A DNA stretch of 64,000 bases, taken from contig CM044326.1 of assembly GCA_024291935.2 (NCBI GenBank), forward strand, positions 37,013,948-37,077,947, in the 5' to 3' direction. Below the pieces are notes generated by a model, which saw only the letters and a program-made list of their open reading frames with translations, did not search any database and had not been told where the DNA came from. The translations under genes were made by a program, and so were the position numbers. This stretch comes from Okapia johnstoni. Taxonomy: Eukaryota; Chordata; Mammalia; Artiodactyla; Giraffidae. This document shows, one piece after another, positions 1-9,799 of the stretch. Every line of letters begins with the position of its first letter. The first letter of the stretch is position 1.

Positions 1-29
1 CATGATTGAGCGACTGAACTGAACTGAGA
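1..29 (+). mobile_element. 3' tail of a BovB/Bov-A repeat cut by the window edge
   Basis: The first bases read through the usual end of these repeats, a GAGCGACTGAACTGAACTGA-like tail, and stop at about base 29. The body lies outside the window, so BovB and Bov-A cannot be told apart. Confidence 0.7.
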
Positions 30-71
30 CAAAGGTCGTAAGAGGAATAAGAAGGAAAACGTTAAAAAAAA

Positions 72-92
72 CACACACACACACACACACAA
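72..92. repeat. short (AC)n microsatellite
   Basis: About ten AC units follow a short A run. Confidence 0.9.
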
Positions 93-689
93 AATGGAGA
101 AACTGTGAGTGCGTACTTTTCTCCCATGACTTTGGAACTTTGTTTAAACTACGTCACATCAGACCCGATTAACTTCCTGAGAGCCACCTCTTTGTGATCT
201 GTAACCTGAGGGTGACAATAGCCATCTCCTGGCTGGACTGGGACAATAACACCAGCTAAAGCAGATCATCTCTGGAGAAGAACAACATCAGGCTCACCAC
301 TGTGGCCCACTTGGCTCTGCTCACTTGTTCTGAGATCAGAACTGGGGTCTGAAGGCTACCCCAGTTGTTGGCCAGGAAACAAAATGACTTTCTGCCTGTC
401 ACCCAGCCCGACCCTTGTTCTGGCCCATCTCGGATCACACTTGGCCTGCATGTGGCCAGTGGGGTGGGGTGGCTGGGCAGACAGACATGCCGAACCACCA
501 AACGGGAAGGAACCCTCAAATCCTGCAGCATGTTTTCTTGCCCTTCCCTCCCCCAGACTGATTCAGTCTTTTAATAATGAAGATGCTCGCTTTGAGTCAG
601 GGTCTGAGTCAGAACAGTAGTGGAGAAGCACTGCTTTCCGAGTGAGAACCGGGGTGAAGATCCTGGCCAGTTAACACCCTGGGAAACCC
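93..689. other. unique sequence, no gene seen
   Basis: No repeat family or gene is recognisable. Short ORFs on both strands (up to about 90 codons) overlap each other and show no domain or splice context. Confidence 0.5.
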
Positions 690-762
690 GAACCACTTAC
701 TTAGTTTATGACTCAGTTTCCTCATCTCTAAAGTGGTCAGGAAAGGTTAGAAATAGAGGAGA
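690..762 (+). mobile_element. MIR SINE fragment (weak)
   Basis: The segment around 705-745, where CTCAGTTTCCTCATCTCTAA is followed by purine-rich sequence, matches the conserved core of MIR in sense direction. Only the core survives. Confidence 0.5.
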
Positions 763-1992
763 GAAAACACCGGGTGCCTAGGAGACTTTAACTTGCAGCT
801 GCGCTAAGAGGCATAATTAGAGATACATCTACTGTATCTCATGAGAGAACGAGGACACAGCCCCCGCACTGCCCAGGAGCTCCTGCGCTGCCTGGATCTG
901 TTTCTCTGTGGTCATTTGGGATTTTGGAGGAGGGTGCTGCTTGTGAGTTGCTGAAGGATCAATCTCCTCTCCTAGCGCCCTGGAATCAGCAGTTCCTGCT
1001 GCTCTTAGCGGCTCTCACTCCCTGGGAGCCTGATTTCAAAGGATTTCTCCACTGAGCTAAAGCAAACCTCAGTCATCTTTGTGCACAAAACACCCACCCA
1101 GGCTATTTGTCTCCGTCCTGAACCCTTGGCGAGGAGCCCAAGAGGAGCCTTTAGCAAAGAATGCTGGCATTCAGAGGGGGTTGACTGTCCGCAGTCCGCC
1201 AGCCCCACCCCGTACTCTGCCCGGGGTTCTTGGCAGCCCAAGTTAACCACAAGACAAGTTTTATCATCTGTTAAACCTGTCGTTTGGAAAAAAAAAAAAG
1301 ACTTCAATAAAATATTTCAACAATTATAGTCCATTTTAATTAGGTGTGTGCCACATAATTATAGATTTTAAAAAAATGGATAGGTTTCAAAACCCAACAC
1401 CCTGGCCGTACGGTGTTAGCTGTTCTCTCTTGGAATTTCCAGCTGGATTCTCCACCTGAGGACACGCTACATCCCTGGGGAGCCCTCCCCACCCCGGATT
1501 TGGCTCAGTTCCTTTCTTTTTACGGCTCTTGCCACTTCCATTTGGAATCTCAGAATCCTGGGGGAGGGGACGTAGTGGCAGGCGGCCCCCGAGGGCCTGG
1601 AGGGTGTTCAGGTGGAACCCTGTGGTGGTGTGATGGTGTGTGGGCCTCCCGGATGGGGAGTCTGGAGGTCTGGGATCTCCTCTGGCCCCATCGTCAACTT
1701 GGTGGGTGATCTTGGGCCTTTACTTCCTCTCTCTCGGTTTTAGGTGTTTTTTTTTTTTTTTTTAATCTTTAAAAGAATTTAATCATCGTTTTTCAAGAAT
1801 TTTTTTGGAGGAGGGTGGGGAACCCACTTGTCAAATGAAACTTTGAAAGACAAGCCCAATGTGTAAACAGTTAAAAACAGAGGGCCAAGTGGGATATCGC
1901 CCTACATCTTCTCTGGTGGCCCCGGTACCATGTTCAAAGTAGTAGAGTTCGAAAGTGGCTGGACTGGATAATTTCCAACGGCCCTTTCCAGC
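763..1992. other. unique sequence with a poly-T run
   Basis: No gene is seen. A run of about 17 T lies at 1747-1763, and an A run at 1288-1299 is followed by AT-rich sequence. ORFs of 98-100 codons lie in a GC-richer part and have no recognisable domain. Confidence 0.5.
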
Positions 1993-2110
1993 TTGTTCAT
2001 TCATTTATTCAGTCAACACTTACGAGTGTTCATGAGGTGCCAGCCCTGTTCTGGGCTCCAGATGGACAGCAGGGAACCAGGTAAGCCCAGTTCTGTGTCC
2101 TGTCCCTTGA
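1993..2110 (-). mobile_element. L2 LINE 3' end, antisense
   Basis: The stretch starts with a CATTCATTTATTCAGTCAACA-type sequence, followed by GTGCCAGCCCTGTTCTGGGC and a 'gggaaccaggtaagcc' region. This is the usual antisense read of the L2 3' end. It is old and diverged. Confidence 0.65.
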
Positions 2111-2189
2111 GGGGACCTCCTGACCTGTGGGGCTGGGATGCATGCAAAGCTCCAAGCAGCAGCTCTGCAAAGACCCAGGGGAGGCCCCT

Positions 2190-2322
2190 GAACGGCCCTG
2201 CAGGGGGTCCTGTCCCCATGTGTGTAAGAGGTTCATCTATTCAGGTAAGTCAAGCTCCCAGCACTCCTGAGAGGCAGGTCTAGAACTGAGTCTGGGTTCT
2301 TGTAGCTCCAGAAACCCCGACT
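2190..2322 (-). mobile_element. possible MIR fragment, antisense
   Basis: GAGAGGCAGGTCTAGAACTGAGTCTGGGTTCT at 2268-2300 resembles the antisense MIR part that reads 'agccaggattcgaacccagg'. It is diverged, and the left boundary is uncertain. A perfect 5' splice-site 9-mer (CAGGTAAGT) sits at 2242-2250, but I saw no paired acceptor nearby. Confidence 0.35.
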
Positions 2323-2539
2323 TTAGTCAGGACACCCAGCTTCTTCCATCTTTATTTGTGAATTGAGCAACTGCCCTCCGAAGTGGGAACTCTGCTCCCT
2401 AGCCCAGGTGCCCACTGCACTTTGAGCGACTGTCTCCCCAACCTGTCTCTGCCTTGTGAGGTCGCCCCCACCTGCAAGACACTGCCATTCAGGGAGAGCA
2501 CGCCAGTTGCCCAGCACAAATGGACTTCTGGCTCGGTGC

Positions 2540-2705
2540 CCCAGAGAAGCTCACCTCTCCTTTCTCTCTTGTGCTGGGGTCCCTTTCTCCCTCATACTTT
2601 GTTTACTGGAGTTCATGGATCATTTCCCCTTTGAGACAGGAATGTGAGAAGGTAGGTCCCATGTCTTACTGAGACTACTGTGTTTACTGTTTTCTTTCAT
2701 TAAGA
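2540..2705 (+). mobile_element. possible L2 fragment, sense
   Basis: A pyrimidine-rich part is followed by 'gagacaggaatgtgagaag...gtcccatgtctta'. This resembles the sense L2 3' region ('ctagaatgtaagctcc... agggacc'). The match is weak. Confidence 0.35.
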
Positions 2706-2754
2706 CGCTTAGTTTTAGCCTACCCTACAAAGCCTTGTACAACAGGGAGGGAGC

Positions 2755-2965
2755 TGTTTATGAGTGAATGTGTGCGTGAGTTAATGAATAAATGGAGTGA
2801 TCAAGTGAACAGATAGATGAATGGATGAAAGAATTAGTAAAAGCGTTGATAACACGAGCCAGCATATAACCAAATGGGGAAATTAAATGACAAATGAATG
2901 GAAAAATAGATGAGCAGATGAGGGGATGGTGGATGAATTAATAAATAAGGGAACAAGGGGGTCTA
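2755..2965 (+). repeat. degenerate GAAT/GGAT tetranucleotide-like array
   Basis: Loosely repeated GAAT, GGATGAAT and AATGA units run for about 200 bp with many interruptions, as expected for an old decayed microsatellite. Confidence 0.65.
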
Positions 2966-3011
2966 GATCTATGTCTGTATCTAGATTTCTAGGTAAATTA
3001 GTATAATATAA

Positions 3012-3209
3012 GGTCTTCCCAGGTGGCTCAGTCAGTAGAGTCTGCTTGCAATGTGGGAGGACCGAGGTTCAGTCCCTGGGTTGGGAAGATCCCCTGGAGA
3101 AGGAAACAGTACTCTTGCTTGGAGAATTCTATGGACAGAAGAGCCTGGTGGGGCTACAGTCCATGGGTTCACGAAGAGTCGGACATGACTGAGTGACTAA
3201 CACTTTCAG
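3012..3209 (+). mobile_element. Bov-tA SINE
   Basis: This is a near full-length tRNA-headed ruminant SINE. The head runs from GGTCTTCCCAGGTGGCTCAG to a B-box-like GTTCAGTCCC near 3067. The body is GGGAAGATCCCCTGGAGAAGG, and the end is AAGAGTCGGACATGACTGAG. A short AGTATAA motif on both sides (near 2999 and 3208) may be the target-site duplication. Confidence 0.95.
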
Positions 3210-4034
3210 TATAAGTCGAAGTGAATGAGGGAGTGGAGAAAACAAGTAAAATAATTTAAGCTGCAATATAAGAAGTAAATGGATGGATTGATGAGTGCAC
3301 CAGTGAATAAAAAAACTTGTCTATTTAATTAGTTTCTCAGCCACATGTCAGGGTCCTCTGGATCCAGGCTCGGCCAGTGCATACTGATCATGGAAAAACT
3401 TTCTAACGACAGTAGGCAAAATCCGCCGGAAACTCAAGGAAGCTTTGCAGACAAGCAGTGGTCCAGCCAAGCAATGAATAACAAGAGTGGGCACCTTTGT
3501 CTGCAGGCCGGCCTGGCCACAGCCCTGGCCAATGACTCACCGACCCTGGAGCTTTCCAGGAGTTTGCTGAGTTTCGTGACTGGAGAGGCTCCTGTGCGTA
3601 GCCCAGGGAAATTCCAAGAGCCTCCAAAGAGCCAAACTGCACAGTGGGTGTGGGGTGGTGGCAGGGTGCAGGGAAGAAAGCCACGGTTCAGTTTTTGCCA
3701 CCGTCCAGCTAAGAAAAGAAGCCAGTTGATTTCCAGCAAATTCTAGGACAAATGTTTGCCTTAAGGCTTAGGACGCTGGTGCCAAGTTTCAATGCAATCA
3801 AATATTTCTGAGTTTGGGAGTCATATGAGAGCGAGTGAGAGAGAGGGAGAGAGGGAGAAATAAAGCAGGGTGGGTATGGGTGGGGTTGGGGAAGAAAGAG
3901 GAGACTGAGGGCTGAAAGGCAAAACACCCATGAGGACTGCGGCCCTGCTAGGTGGATCTGATAAGAGTCATAAGCTCTGCCTGCAGCAAACTCATGTCAG
4001 AGGTGGGGTGTTAACTGCGAGACAGCCTTTTTGT
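3210..4034. other. unique sequence with a purine tract
   Basis: A GA-rich tract lies at 3826-3860. A 133-codon ORF on the plus strand (3345-3746) has no signal peptide or domain I recognise, and overlapping ORFs exist on the other strand. I do not support it as a gene. Confidence 0.5.
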
Positions 4035-4182
4035 AGTTGTTCAGTCGGTAAGTCTTGTCCAACTCTTTGCAGCCCCATGGACTGAGCATGCCAGCTTTCC
4101 CTGTCCTTCACTATCTTCTGGAGTTTGCTCAGACTCATGTCCATTGAGTCAGTGATGCTATCTAGCCATCTCATCCCATCCA
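4035..4182 (-). mobile_element. BovB LINE 3' end, truncated, antisense
   Basis: The antisense BovB 3' terminus is clear: GTTGTTCAGTCGGTAAGTC, then AACTCTTTGCAGCCCCATGG and GAGTTTGCTCAGACTCATG. It stops after CATCTCATCCCATCC, so only about 150 bp of the element is present. Confidence 0.9.
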
Positions 4183-5079
4183 TGTTAGGGTTCAAATGTG
4201 GATCTGTCTGCGTCCAAGAGAAGGTGAGTATGGCTCTGTCTGGGGAGAAAGGAGATAAGAGTGTACAAAGATGTACCATATTTGAGGTCAAACACTCCAT
4301 GGCAGCAGGAAGTCCAGTTGAGGCTGATAGAGGATTTCCATCAGAGATACAGTTTGGGGCTGGGTGAATCCAGAAGCTTTCAGAGCCAGACAGGTGTCAC
4401 TGATGGTGCTGGGCAATTCAACAATGGCATTGCCAATGCAATGATCATGATGAAGGAGGGTCCTCTTGGTGAGAGTGACCATTAAAAATGACAGGGACTG
4501 TGAAAAGTGGAGAAATCAGGCCCACATGGACAGGCTGAACAGTCCAGAGCATCAGCTGACTGTGACCAGGCAGGGAGTCCAGTGTGGCCAAATATTTTAT
4601 TTTTTTGAGAAAGAATTCACAGTGACTAGATGTTGGCAACAGACTAAAATTTTTTTTTGAAAGCCCTGTGCTGGTCAAATAAAACTGAGGTTTTGGTCTC
4701 TGACCTCTGGGTTTATGATTGAGGGAACTAAGTCAGGCTGAGAAGGGACACGCTGCAGTTCCCCCCACTGATCAGGCAGGTCTGTCTGCTGGGTGTCCTT
4801 GTTTAAGTCCTGTTCGAATGCTTCTAAACTTAGGAAGCCCTGCTCAAAGGGGGCTTCCACAAAACTCTTGTGCGTCTCTTGCATCAGACTTCACCTTCTC
4901 CTCAGCCCGTTGGCACTTCTATCTTTTTCTTTGGTCTGTGGGATTTCCTGCAACTGCAACATGCTGGATGTGGTGAGTACAGGTCTTGGAAGGTGTGGAG
5001 GGGCTGACTTGGTGAGGGTTGACTCTTGGGAATGCTAGTTCCTCTGTCTGTGCAAGGCGGAAGCATACATTCCAGCCTA
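4183..5079. other. unique sequence, no gene seen
   Basis: No repeat or exon is recognised. ORFs of 60-85 codons occur on both strands in overlapping frames. Confidence 0.5.
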
Positions 5080-5150
5080 GGAATCAGGGAAGGCTTCCAG
5101 GAGGAGGTGACCAATTCTTCAAGAATTGGAAAGAGTCAGGCAGATGGCCA
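5080..5150 (-). mobile_element. possible L2-like fragment, antisense
   Basis: CAGGGAAGGCTTCCAGGAGG followed by AGGTGACCAATTCTT resembles the antisense L2 segment 'gggaaggcctctctgaggaggtgacattt'. Short and old. Confidence 0.4.
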
Positions 5151-5184
5151 CGGGGCTGAGAATGGGTATGTGGATGACCCAACT

Positions 5185-5290
5185 TGGGCTTTGGAGACGA
5201 AGCCCTGAACTTGTGCCCTGAACTTCCCTTTTACCAGTGAGTGACTCTGGGCCTCAGTTTCCCTCCCTGTAGCAAAGGTCAAATGATGGC
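5185..5290 (+). mobile_element. MIR SINE fragment
   Basis: 'gagtgactctgggcctcagtttccctccctgtagcaaaggtcaaatgatgg' is the MIR core in sense direction, with the usual 'tcagtttcc' motif. Confidence 0.55.
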
Positions 5291-5984
5291 TTCGCAGATG
5301 GCTGGTTTTAGGGGTTGAATGGATGGACCCATGCAAGGTGACTGGCTGCTTCTCCGTTGATGCTGTTACCGCCATGGCTGCCGTGCACTTCAGGGAGGGA
5401 GCGCGGTGTCAGGAAAGGTGTAGAGGTGGAGCCACCCAGGACTGCTCGGAGGATGTTCTGTGTAGGGGAGACAGGGATGGAGGCCTGTGTATGTGGTCTG
5501 GGTGTGTGATCACATCCGGGTCTGGGGTCGCAGCTCTGCTTGGCCAAGGGAAGGAGTCCACCCCGGCTGGGTCTAGGGATGCCCAGAGCTCAGGAGTACT
5601 GTGAAGACACACACACCGCTGTGTGTCATGGAGGGCAGACTTGATGAGGAGGGCATGGGAAGCCAGAGGCGGGGGACCTTGATGGTGCTGGGCAGGTCAT
5701 CATGGGGGTCTGCCCTTAAGAACAGGAGCCGAGGCCCAAGGGACAGACCTGAGTGAGCAAGATGCAATGGGAGAAAATGCCTGACAGGTCCCTGGGGACA
5801 CATCAGGGGGCTGGGTCCATGCTGACCTTGGCTTTCTGAGTCAAGAGGGCCAGGATGAACCCTGGTGGCAGTAACACAGATCTGGGTGTGGGGAGGGTTG
5901 TGAGGACCTCTGGGAAGGGAGCTGTGAGAACAAGCTTTTGTCTTTTTTTGCCTGGTTAGCCCTTCTGAATGGAGGCCCTTTGGA
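5291..5984. other. unique sequence, no gene seen
   Basis: G-rich sequence with overlapping short ORFs on both strands. No repeat family is recognised. Confidence 0.5.
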
Positions 5985-6130
5985 CCAAAAGCAGGGACAC
6001 CTCCTCTGAGAAGCCTTCCAGGAGTCCCTCTGTCCCCAAGGGGACCCAGCTCTTCTCCCCTCTGTACCTACACTAGCCCTGTGCACATATCTGTAGCCTC
6101 TCTCAGCCCATGTGACATGGTAGCTGTCAC
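5985..6130 (+). mobile_element. probable L2 fragment, sense
   Basis: The 'acacctcctctgagaagccttccaggagtccct' segment matches the sense L2 part for 'cacctcctccaggaagccttcc'. It is followed by a pyrimidine-rich stretch with 'ctgtgcacatatctgtagc'. A very similar segment recurs at 6908-6976. Confidence 0.55.
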
Positions 6131-6252
6131 CTGCCCACCTGGCTCTTCGGTACTCAGAGAGTAGAGGTGGGTTCCCAATCCTGACCATGGACCCCTAGAC
6201 CCAGCCCACAGCAGAGCAGCTACTGCCTGGTGGGTGGGTGAGAGCTAATGAG

Positions 6253-6391
6253 GGAAGGAGGAGGAAAGGGTCCCAGGATGGGAGAGAGGAGGCAAAAAAG
6301 GGAAGGAGAAGAAAGAAACAAAAGAAGGAAAGATGGGAGGAAGGGATGGATGTAGGGAGGGTTGGGGAGGAGGGAGAGAAGGCCCAAAGGC
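6253..6391 (+). repeat. purine-rich (GGA/GAA)n tract
   Basis: About 140 bp of nearly uninterrupted purines on the plus strand. Lysine/arginine/glycine-rich and proline/serine-rich ORFs across it are artefacts of composition. Confidence 0.8.
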
Positions 6392-6829
6392 TGGGCTTGG
6401 TCCAAGTCTCTCTCTTTGTTTTGAGGTCATGAGATCCAGGACACCCCTGATGGACGGCGAGATGATGCAATTGGAGGTAAGACCATTTCCCTGGGGTGGT
6501 GCAGGGCACTGTCTCTGGTGCTGTGAACCAGGAGTGGCTGGCTCCAGCTGCCATCTGACCTGCTAATAACTGAGTATCTGGGATGTCCCTATTATTAAGA
6601 AACAACAGCTGATAATCTCAATCCTCCTGAGATGGCTGTGGCTCTCTGGGTTAGAAGCACACATCCATGCCCTATCAGGATAGGATAAACCCAGGTTTGC
6701 AGAATTTCATTCATTCATTTATTCACTTCCTCCCTCCCTTGTTCATTCACAAAGGCAAGCTGGGCTTGGGCTGGGTATCAAGTGACACACTAGGGGCTGA
6801 GGACGGAGGGGAGACTGTGACTATGGGTG

Positions 6830-6900
6830 GAGCTGAGGGCCTCAGAGTTAAGCCCAGTTGTGCCCTAACTTATGTGTAACTTTGAGAAAGTCACAGGCCA
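6830..6900 (+). mobile_element. possible MIR fragment
   Basis: 'cagagttaagcccagttgtgccctaacttatgtgtaactttgagaaagtcac' follows the sense MIR order (class of sample word, 'gtgtgaccttgggcaagt'). Diverged. Confidence 0.45.
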
Positions 6901-6906
6901 TTAAGA

Positions 6907-6978
6907 CAAAGAGCAGGGACACCTCCTCCAAGAAGTCTTCCTGGAGTCCCTCTGTCCCTGAGGACCCAGCTTTTCCCT
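6907..6978 (+). mobile_element. second L2-like copy, truncated by BovB
   Basis: This segment is very like 5988-6060: both read AGCAGGGACACCTCCTC, then AGTCCCTCTGTCCC, then GACCCAGCT. It ends where the BovB sequence starts. Confidence 0.5.
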
Positions 6979-7216
6979 ACTTTGGCCAACTGATGTGAAG
7001 AACTGACTCAGTGGAAAAGACCCTGATGCTGGGAAAGATTGAAGGCAGGAGGAGAAAGGGGATGACAGAGGATGCGACGGTTGGATGGCAAATCACCAAC
7101 TCGATGGACATGAGTTTGAGGAAGCTCCGGGAGTTGGTGATGGACAGGGAGGCCCGGCATGCTGCAGTCCATGGGGTCGCAAAGAGTCGGACACGACTGA
7201 GCAACTGAACTGAACT
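6979..7216 (+). mobile_element. BovB LINE 3' end, sense
   Basis: The sense BovB 3' terminus is present: CTACTTTGGCCAACTGATG, GACCCTGATGCTGGGAAAGA, a TCGATGGACATGAGTTTGAG segment and a GAGCAACTGAACTGAACTG end. The 5' side is truncated, with no coding sequence beyond the RT tail. Confidence 0.95.
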
Positions 7217-7309
7217 GTGCCTATTCACCAAACTGTGTTCCCTTCTTTGCAGATCAGACCAAGAGTCTGGCTTGCAAAGATTTAGGGAAGACAAGAGAGG
7301 ATGTGTAGA

Positions 7310-7385
7310 CATTATCCACCACAGTGTCTGGTGTGCATTAAATGCTCACCTAACGGTGGTTGTTAATTGTTATTATAACAACCCA
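7310..7385 (+). mobile_element. possible MIR 3' end
   Basis: 'cagtgtctggtgtgcattaaatgctcacc...gttgttaattgttatta' resembles the MIR 3' end ('cagtgcctggcacatagtaagcgctcaataaatgttggttatta'). Confidence 0.45.
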
Positions 7386-8000
7386 GTGGACAGCAAGGTG
7401 TGTGAAATGACACAGTTCAGCAACCACCACGGGAGTGGTAAGAAAACTGTGCAGAGGGAACTTGGGAGAGCCAGGGAGAGTATCAGGGAAAAGCGGTAAT
7501 CGCTGCTCTGGGACACGAAGATGAAAGGGACAGAGATTTCTCCAGATTGAGGGAGTGGCAGGGGCAAAAGGAGGGTTGTATCAGGGTTGCTTGGCTTGGG
7601 TGGAGGCCACAGGAGGCTCTGTGGGCATCAGGCACTGCCCTCCTTGTTCATCTCCCATGGCCCCTGTCCTGTGGGAATGCACCCACTTCTGCCCAGTCCT
7701 GACAGCTGAGACCAGGATGGAACTGGAGATTGAACACAGTTCTGAGGGTCATGGTATCCCCTACAAAGATTGCTTGCTGCACTTCTAAATCCAACACAGT
7801 GATTTCACCCAATCAATACCCTCGTCATCCGATGTACGTGGTGTGCCTCCCAGACGCAGGATGAGGAAGACGTGGCCGCTGGCCGTGGTGCTTGGTCTAA
7901 TGAGTCCTGGCTTTGCGACTGAACCAACCTTACCTTCCACTCCTAGACAAATGACACATCACAGTCCAGACGCCACATGCATGTACTGCCTCTAAGTGAC
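7386..8000. other. unique sequence, no gene seen
   Basis: No repeat or exon is recognised. Confidence 0.45.
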
Positions 8001-8075
8001 ACAGCCACAGTGTATCATTAATCCCATTTTATAAGCGAGGGAGTCAGCCCTCAGAGATTGCACATGGCCAAGGAT
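8001..8075 (-). mobile_element. possible MIR fragment, antisense
   Basis: 'atcattaatcccattttataagcgagggagtcagccctcagagattgcac' fits the antisense MIR part 'tatccccattttacagatgaggaaactgaggcacagag'. Confidence 0.5.
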
Positions 8076-8626
8076 GCTCTGCGTCCTTCAGAACCAGAGA
8101 CCGACAGCTGTATGTGGGAAGACTGAGACAGTTCGGGAAGGACACTGGAAAGACACCAGGGACAGACAGCTGGGGGACTCGGGGCTGCAGAGATGCCCAG
8201 AGAGGGAGACAGTGGAGATGGCCACCACTGTTCCTGGGGCAGAGGAAAGCAGGCTGGTTCATCAAGTTGAGGGGACGTGACAAGGACAGGTGTCTGCAAC
8301 CCAGGGAGGAGCTTCTCAGAGAGCCAGGAATTGTCTCCTGTCCTTAACGGGGTTTCCCCAGACAGCAACGTGATGAGAACATTCTGGCACTGTGGGGAGG
8401 TTGCCTGGAGGGATTGCTCAGCTTCTCCCCCTTTAAAGTTCCTCACTTGGATTCCACTTGCCCCATGCAGAGGTCTACGGAGCTGATGGCCACAGGCTGG
8501 CTGAACACTGGGGACTCGGGGAGGGTCCTCTAGCATCCAGAGGGGTGCCCTGCCTGTGGTCCAGACTCGGGAGCACCTACATCCTAGGAGCATGCTTTCA
8601 GGTTAAGCATTGATGATCCTGATGGT
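8076..8626. other. unique sequence with a 180-codon minus-strand ORF
   Basis: A minus-strand ORF spans 8051-8593. It overlaps a MIR relic, has no recognisable domain and is cysteine/proline/leucine-rich in the way GC-rich non-coding DNA often is. Overlapping ORFs exist in other frames. I do not call a gene. Confidence 0.4.
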
Positions 8627-8746
8627 CTTTTTTTTCTTTTTGGCTGTGCCATGCAGCATGAAGGATCTTAGTTCCCCAACCAGGGGTTGAACCTGTGTCC
8701 TCTGCAATGGGAGCATCTAGTCAACCACTGGACTGCCAGGGAAGAC
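8627..8746 (-). mobile_element. CHR-type (tRNA-Glu derived) SINE, antisense
   Basis: A pyrimidine-rich start leads into TTTTGGCTGTGCCATGCAGC, then GATCTTAGTTCCCCAACCAG, then ACCACTGGACTGCCAGGGAA. Read on the minus strand this is the common cetartiodactyl SINE with head, B box and A-rich tail. Confidence 0.9.
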
Positions 8747-9017
8747 TCTCTCTATGGTCTTTTAAAGCAGACCTATTTCTGGGAGTCTGGCTTGTACTCG
8801 GTCGCTTACTAGCTGTGTCACGATGGATGAGACCGGGGGAAGGCCATCTACAGCCTGTGGGCCACCCTTGGCTAGCTGCCGCTTCTTGTGCATAGTTTGT
8901 CCAGCACACAGGTGTTTGAGTTAGTCCCCCATTGGACCCTCGCAAAGCCCTGACAGGTGGGATTATCATCTGGATCATTCCAGGTGACTATCATTATGAT
9001 GAAAGTGCAGAAACTAT

Positions 9018-9076
9018 CATCTTTGGTGTTTCTGCACTATGACGGTGGGCCTCTGCACATCTTTGGTGTTTCTGCA
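9018..9076. repeat. tandem duplication with a 40-bp period
   Basis: CATCTTTGGTGTTTCTGCA occurs at 9018-9036 and again at 9058-9076, directly ahead of the SINE. Confidence 0.8.
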
Positions 9077-9372
9077 ATGAAGAATCTGCATGCAATGCAA
9101 GAGACATGAGTTTGATCTCTGGATCAGGAAGATCCCCTTGAGAAGGAAATGGCAACCCACTCCAGTATTTTTGCCTGGAAAATCCCATGGGCAGAGGAGC
9201 TTGGCGGGCTGCAGTGCATGGGGTCGCAAAGAGTCAGACATGACTGAGCACGCAGGCATGCACTATGATGGTAGAGTTGAGTATTTGGGATGGTGATGGT
9301 GGATCTCTGGCCTGCAAAGCCTAAACTATTTCCTATCTGACCCTTTTCAGAAAAAGTTTGCTGACCTTTGGA
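9020..9372 (+). mobile_element. hAT-type non-autonomous DNA transposon, split by a SINE
   Basis: After the SINE, 'gtagagttgagtatttggg...ggcctgcaaagcctaaactatttcctatctgacccttttcagaaaaagtttgctgacc' matches a common mammalian hAT MITE that ends in 'aaagtttgccgacccctg'. The left piece, 9020-9046, carries the 'tgctttcgcgctacaatgg' equivalent. I am unsure of the exact family name. The Bov-tA at 9077-9258 interrupts it. Confidence 0.7.
9077..9258 (+). mobile_element. Bov-tA SINE, 5' head shortened
   Basis: The sequence starts in the head at GAAGAATCTGCATGCAATGC. It runs through GGATCAGGAAGATCCCCTTG and GAAATGGCAACCCACTCCAG to GGGGTCGCAAAGAGTCAGAC. TGCACTATGACGGT (9033-9046) and TGCACTATGATGGT (9259-9272) look like its target-site duplication with one mismatch. 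Confidence 0.9.
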
Positions 9373-9414
9373 CAGATAGATGATCACTTCTCCTGAACCT
9401 CAGGTCTCTTAGTT

Positions 9415-9427
9415 TAAAAAAAAAAAA
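9415..9427. repeat. short poly-A run
   Basis: About 13 A in a row. No repeat family is attached with confidence. Confidence 0.8.
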
Positions 9428-9643
9428 GTCTTGGGGCTTAAGTGAGTGAAAGAATGATGTTGCAGAAGTGGTATGAGCTTGTAAATGCCCTGTCTGTGCT
9501 GAGCATTGTAGCTGTGGGTTAGTGGATGGATGGTGTGGAAAAGCCAGTGCTGCACATTCAGAGGCAGGACAGGGGAGTGGCTGGGGCAGATCAGACCTGG
9601 AGAGAAGCTGACCTCCGTCAAGCCCTAACCCTGTTCCCCAACC

Positions 9644-9790
9644 CCAAGCCTTGTGACCTTGGGCAAGTTGCTTTACTTTTCCTGAGCAACTTTTTCTTCC
9701 CAACTGTCAAGGAAGAATAATGCCAGCCCCTGTCTCTGGGGTATCTGTCAAGATTCCACAAGTTAACTTATAAAAACAAGTCATGTGTCT
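9644..9790 (+). mobile_element. MIR SINE
   Basis: 'ccttgtgaccttgggcaagttgctttacttttcctgagcaac' followed by 'gtcaaggaagaataatgccagcc' is the MIR core in sense direction, with a decayed 3' half to about 9790. Confidence 0.65.
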
Positions 9791-9799
9791 ATATTAAAA

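Noticed and set aside
2242..2250. Perfect 5' splice-site 9-mer as an exon end
   Set aside because: No convincing acceptor within a few hundred bases upstream; it lies in a MIR/L2 remnant.
3012..3209. tRNA-like A/B boxes in Bov-tA heads (also at 18431, 22278, 50691, 58146 and others)
   Set aside because: They belong to tRNA-derived SINEs. The copies lack a tRNA fold and are part of longer repeats, so I do not call tRNA genes.
8051..8593. 180-codon minus-strand ORF
   Set aside because: Overlaps a MIR relic and other ORFs; no domain.
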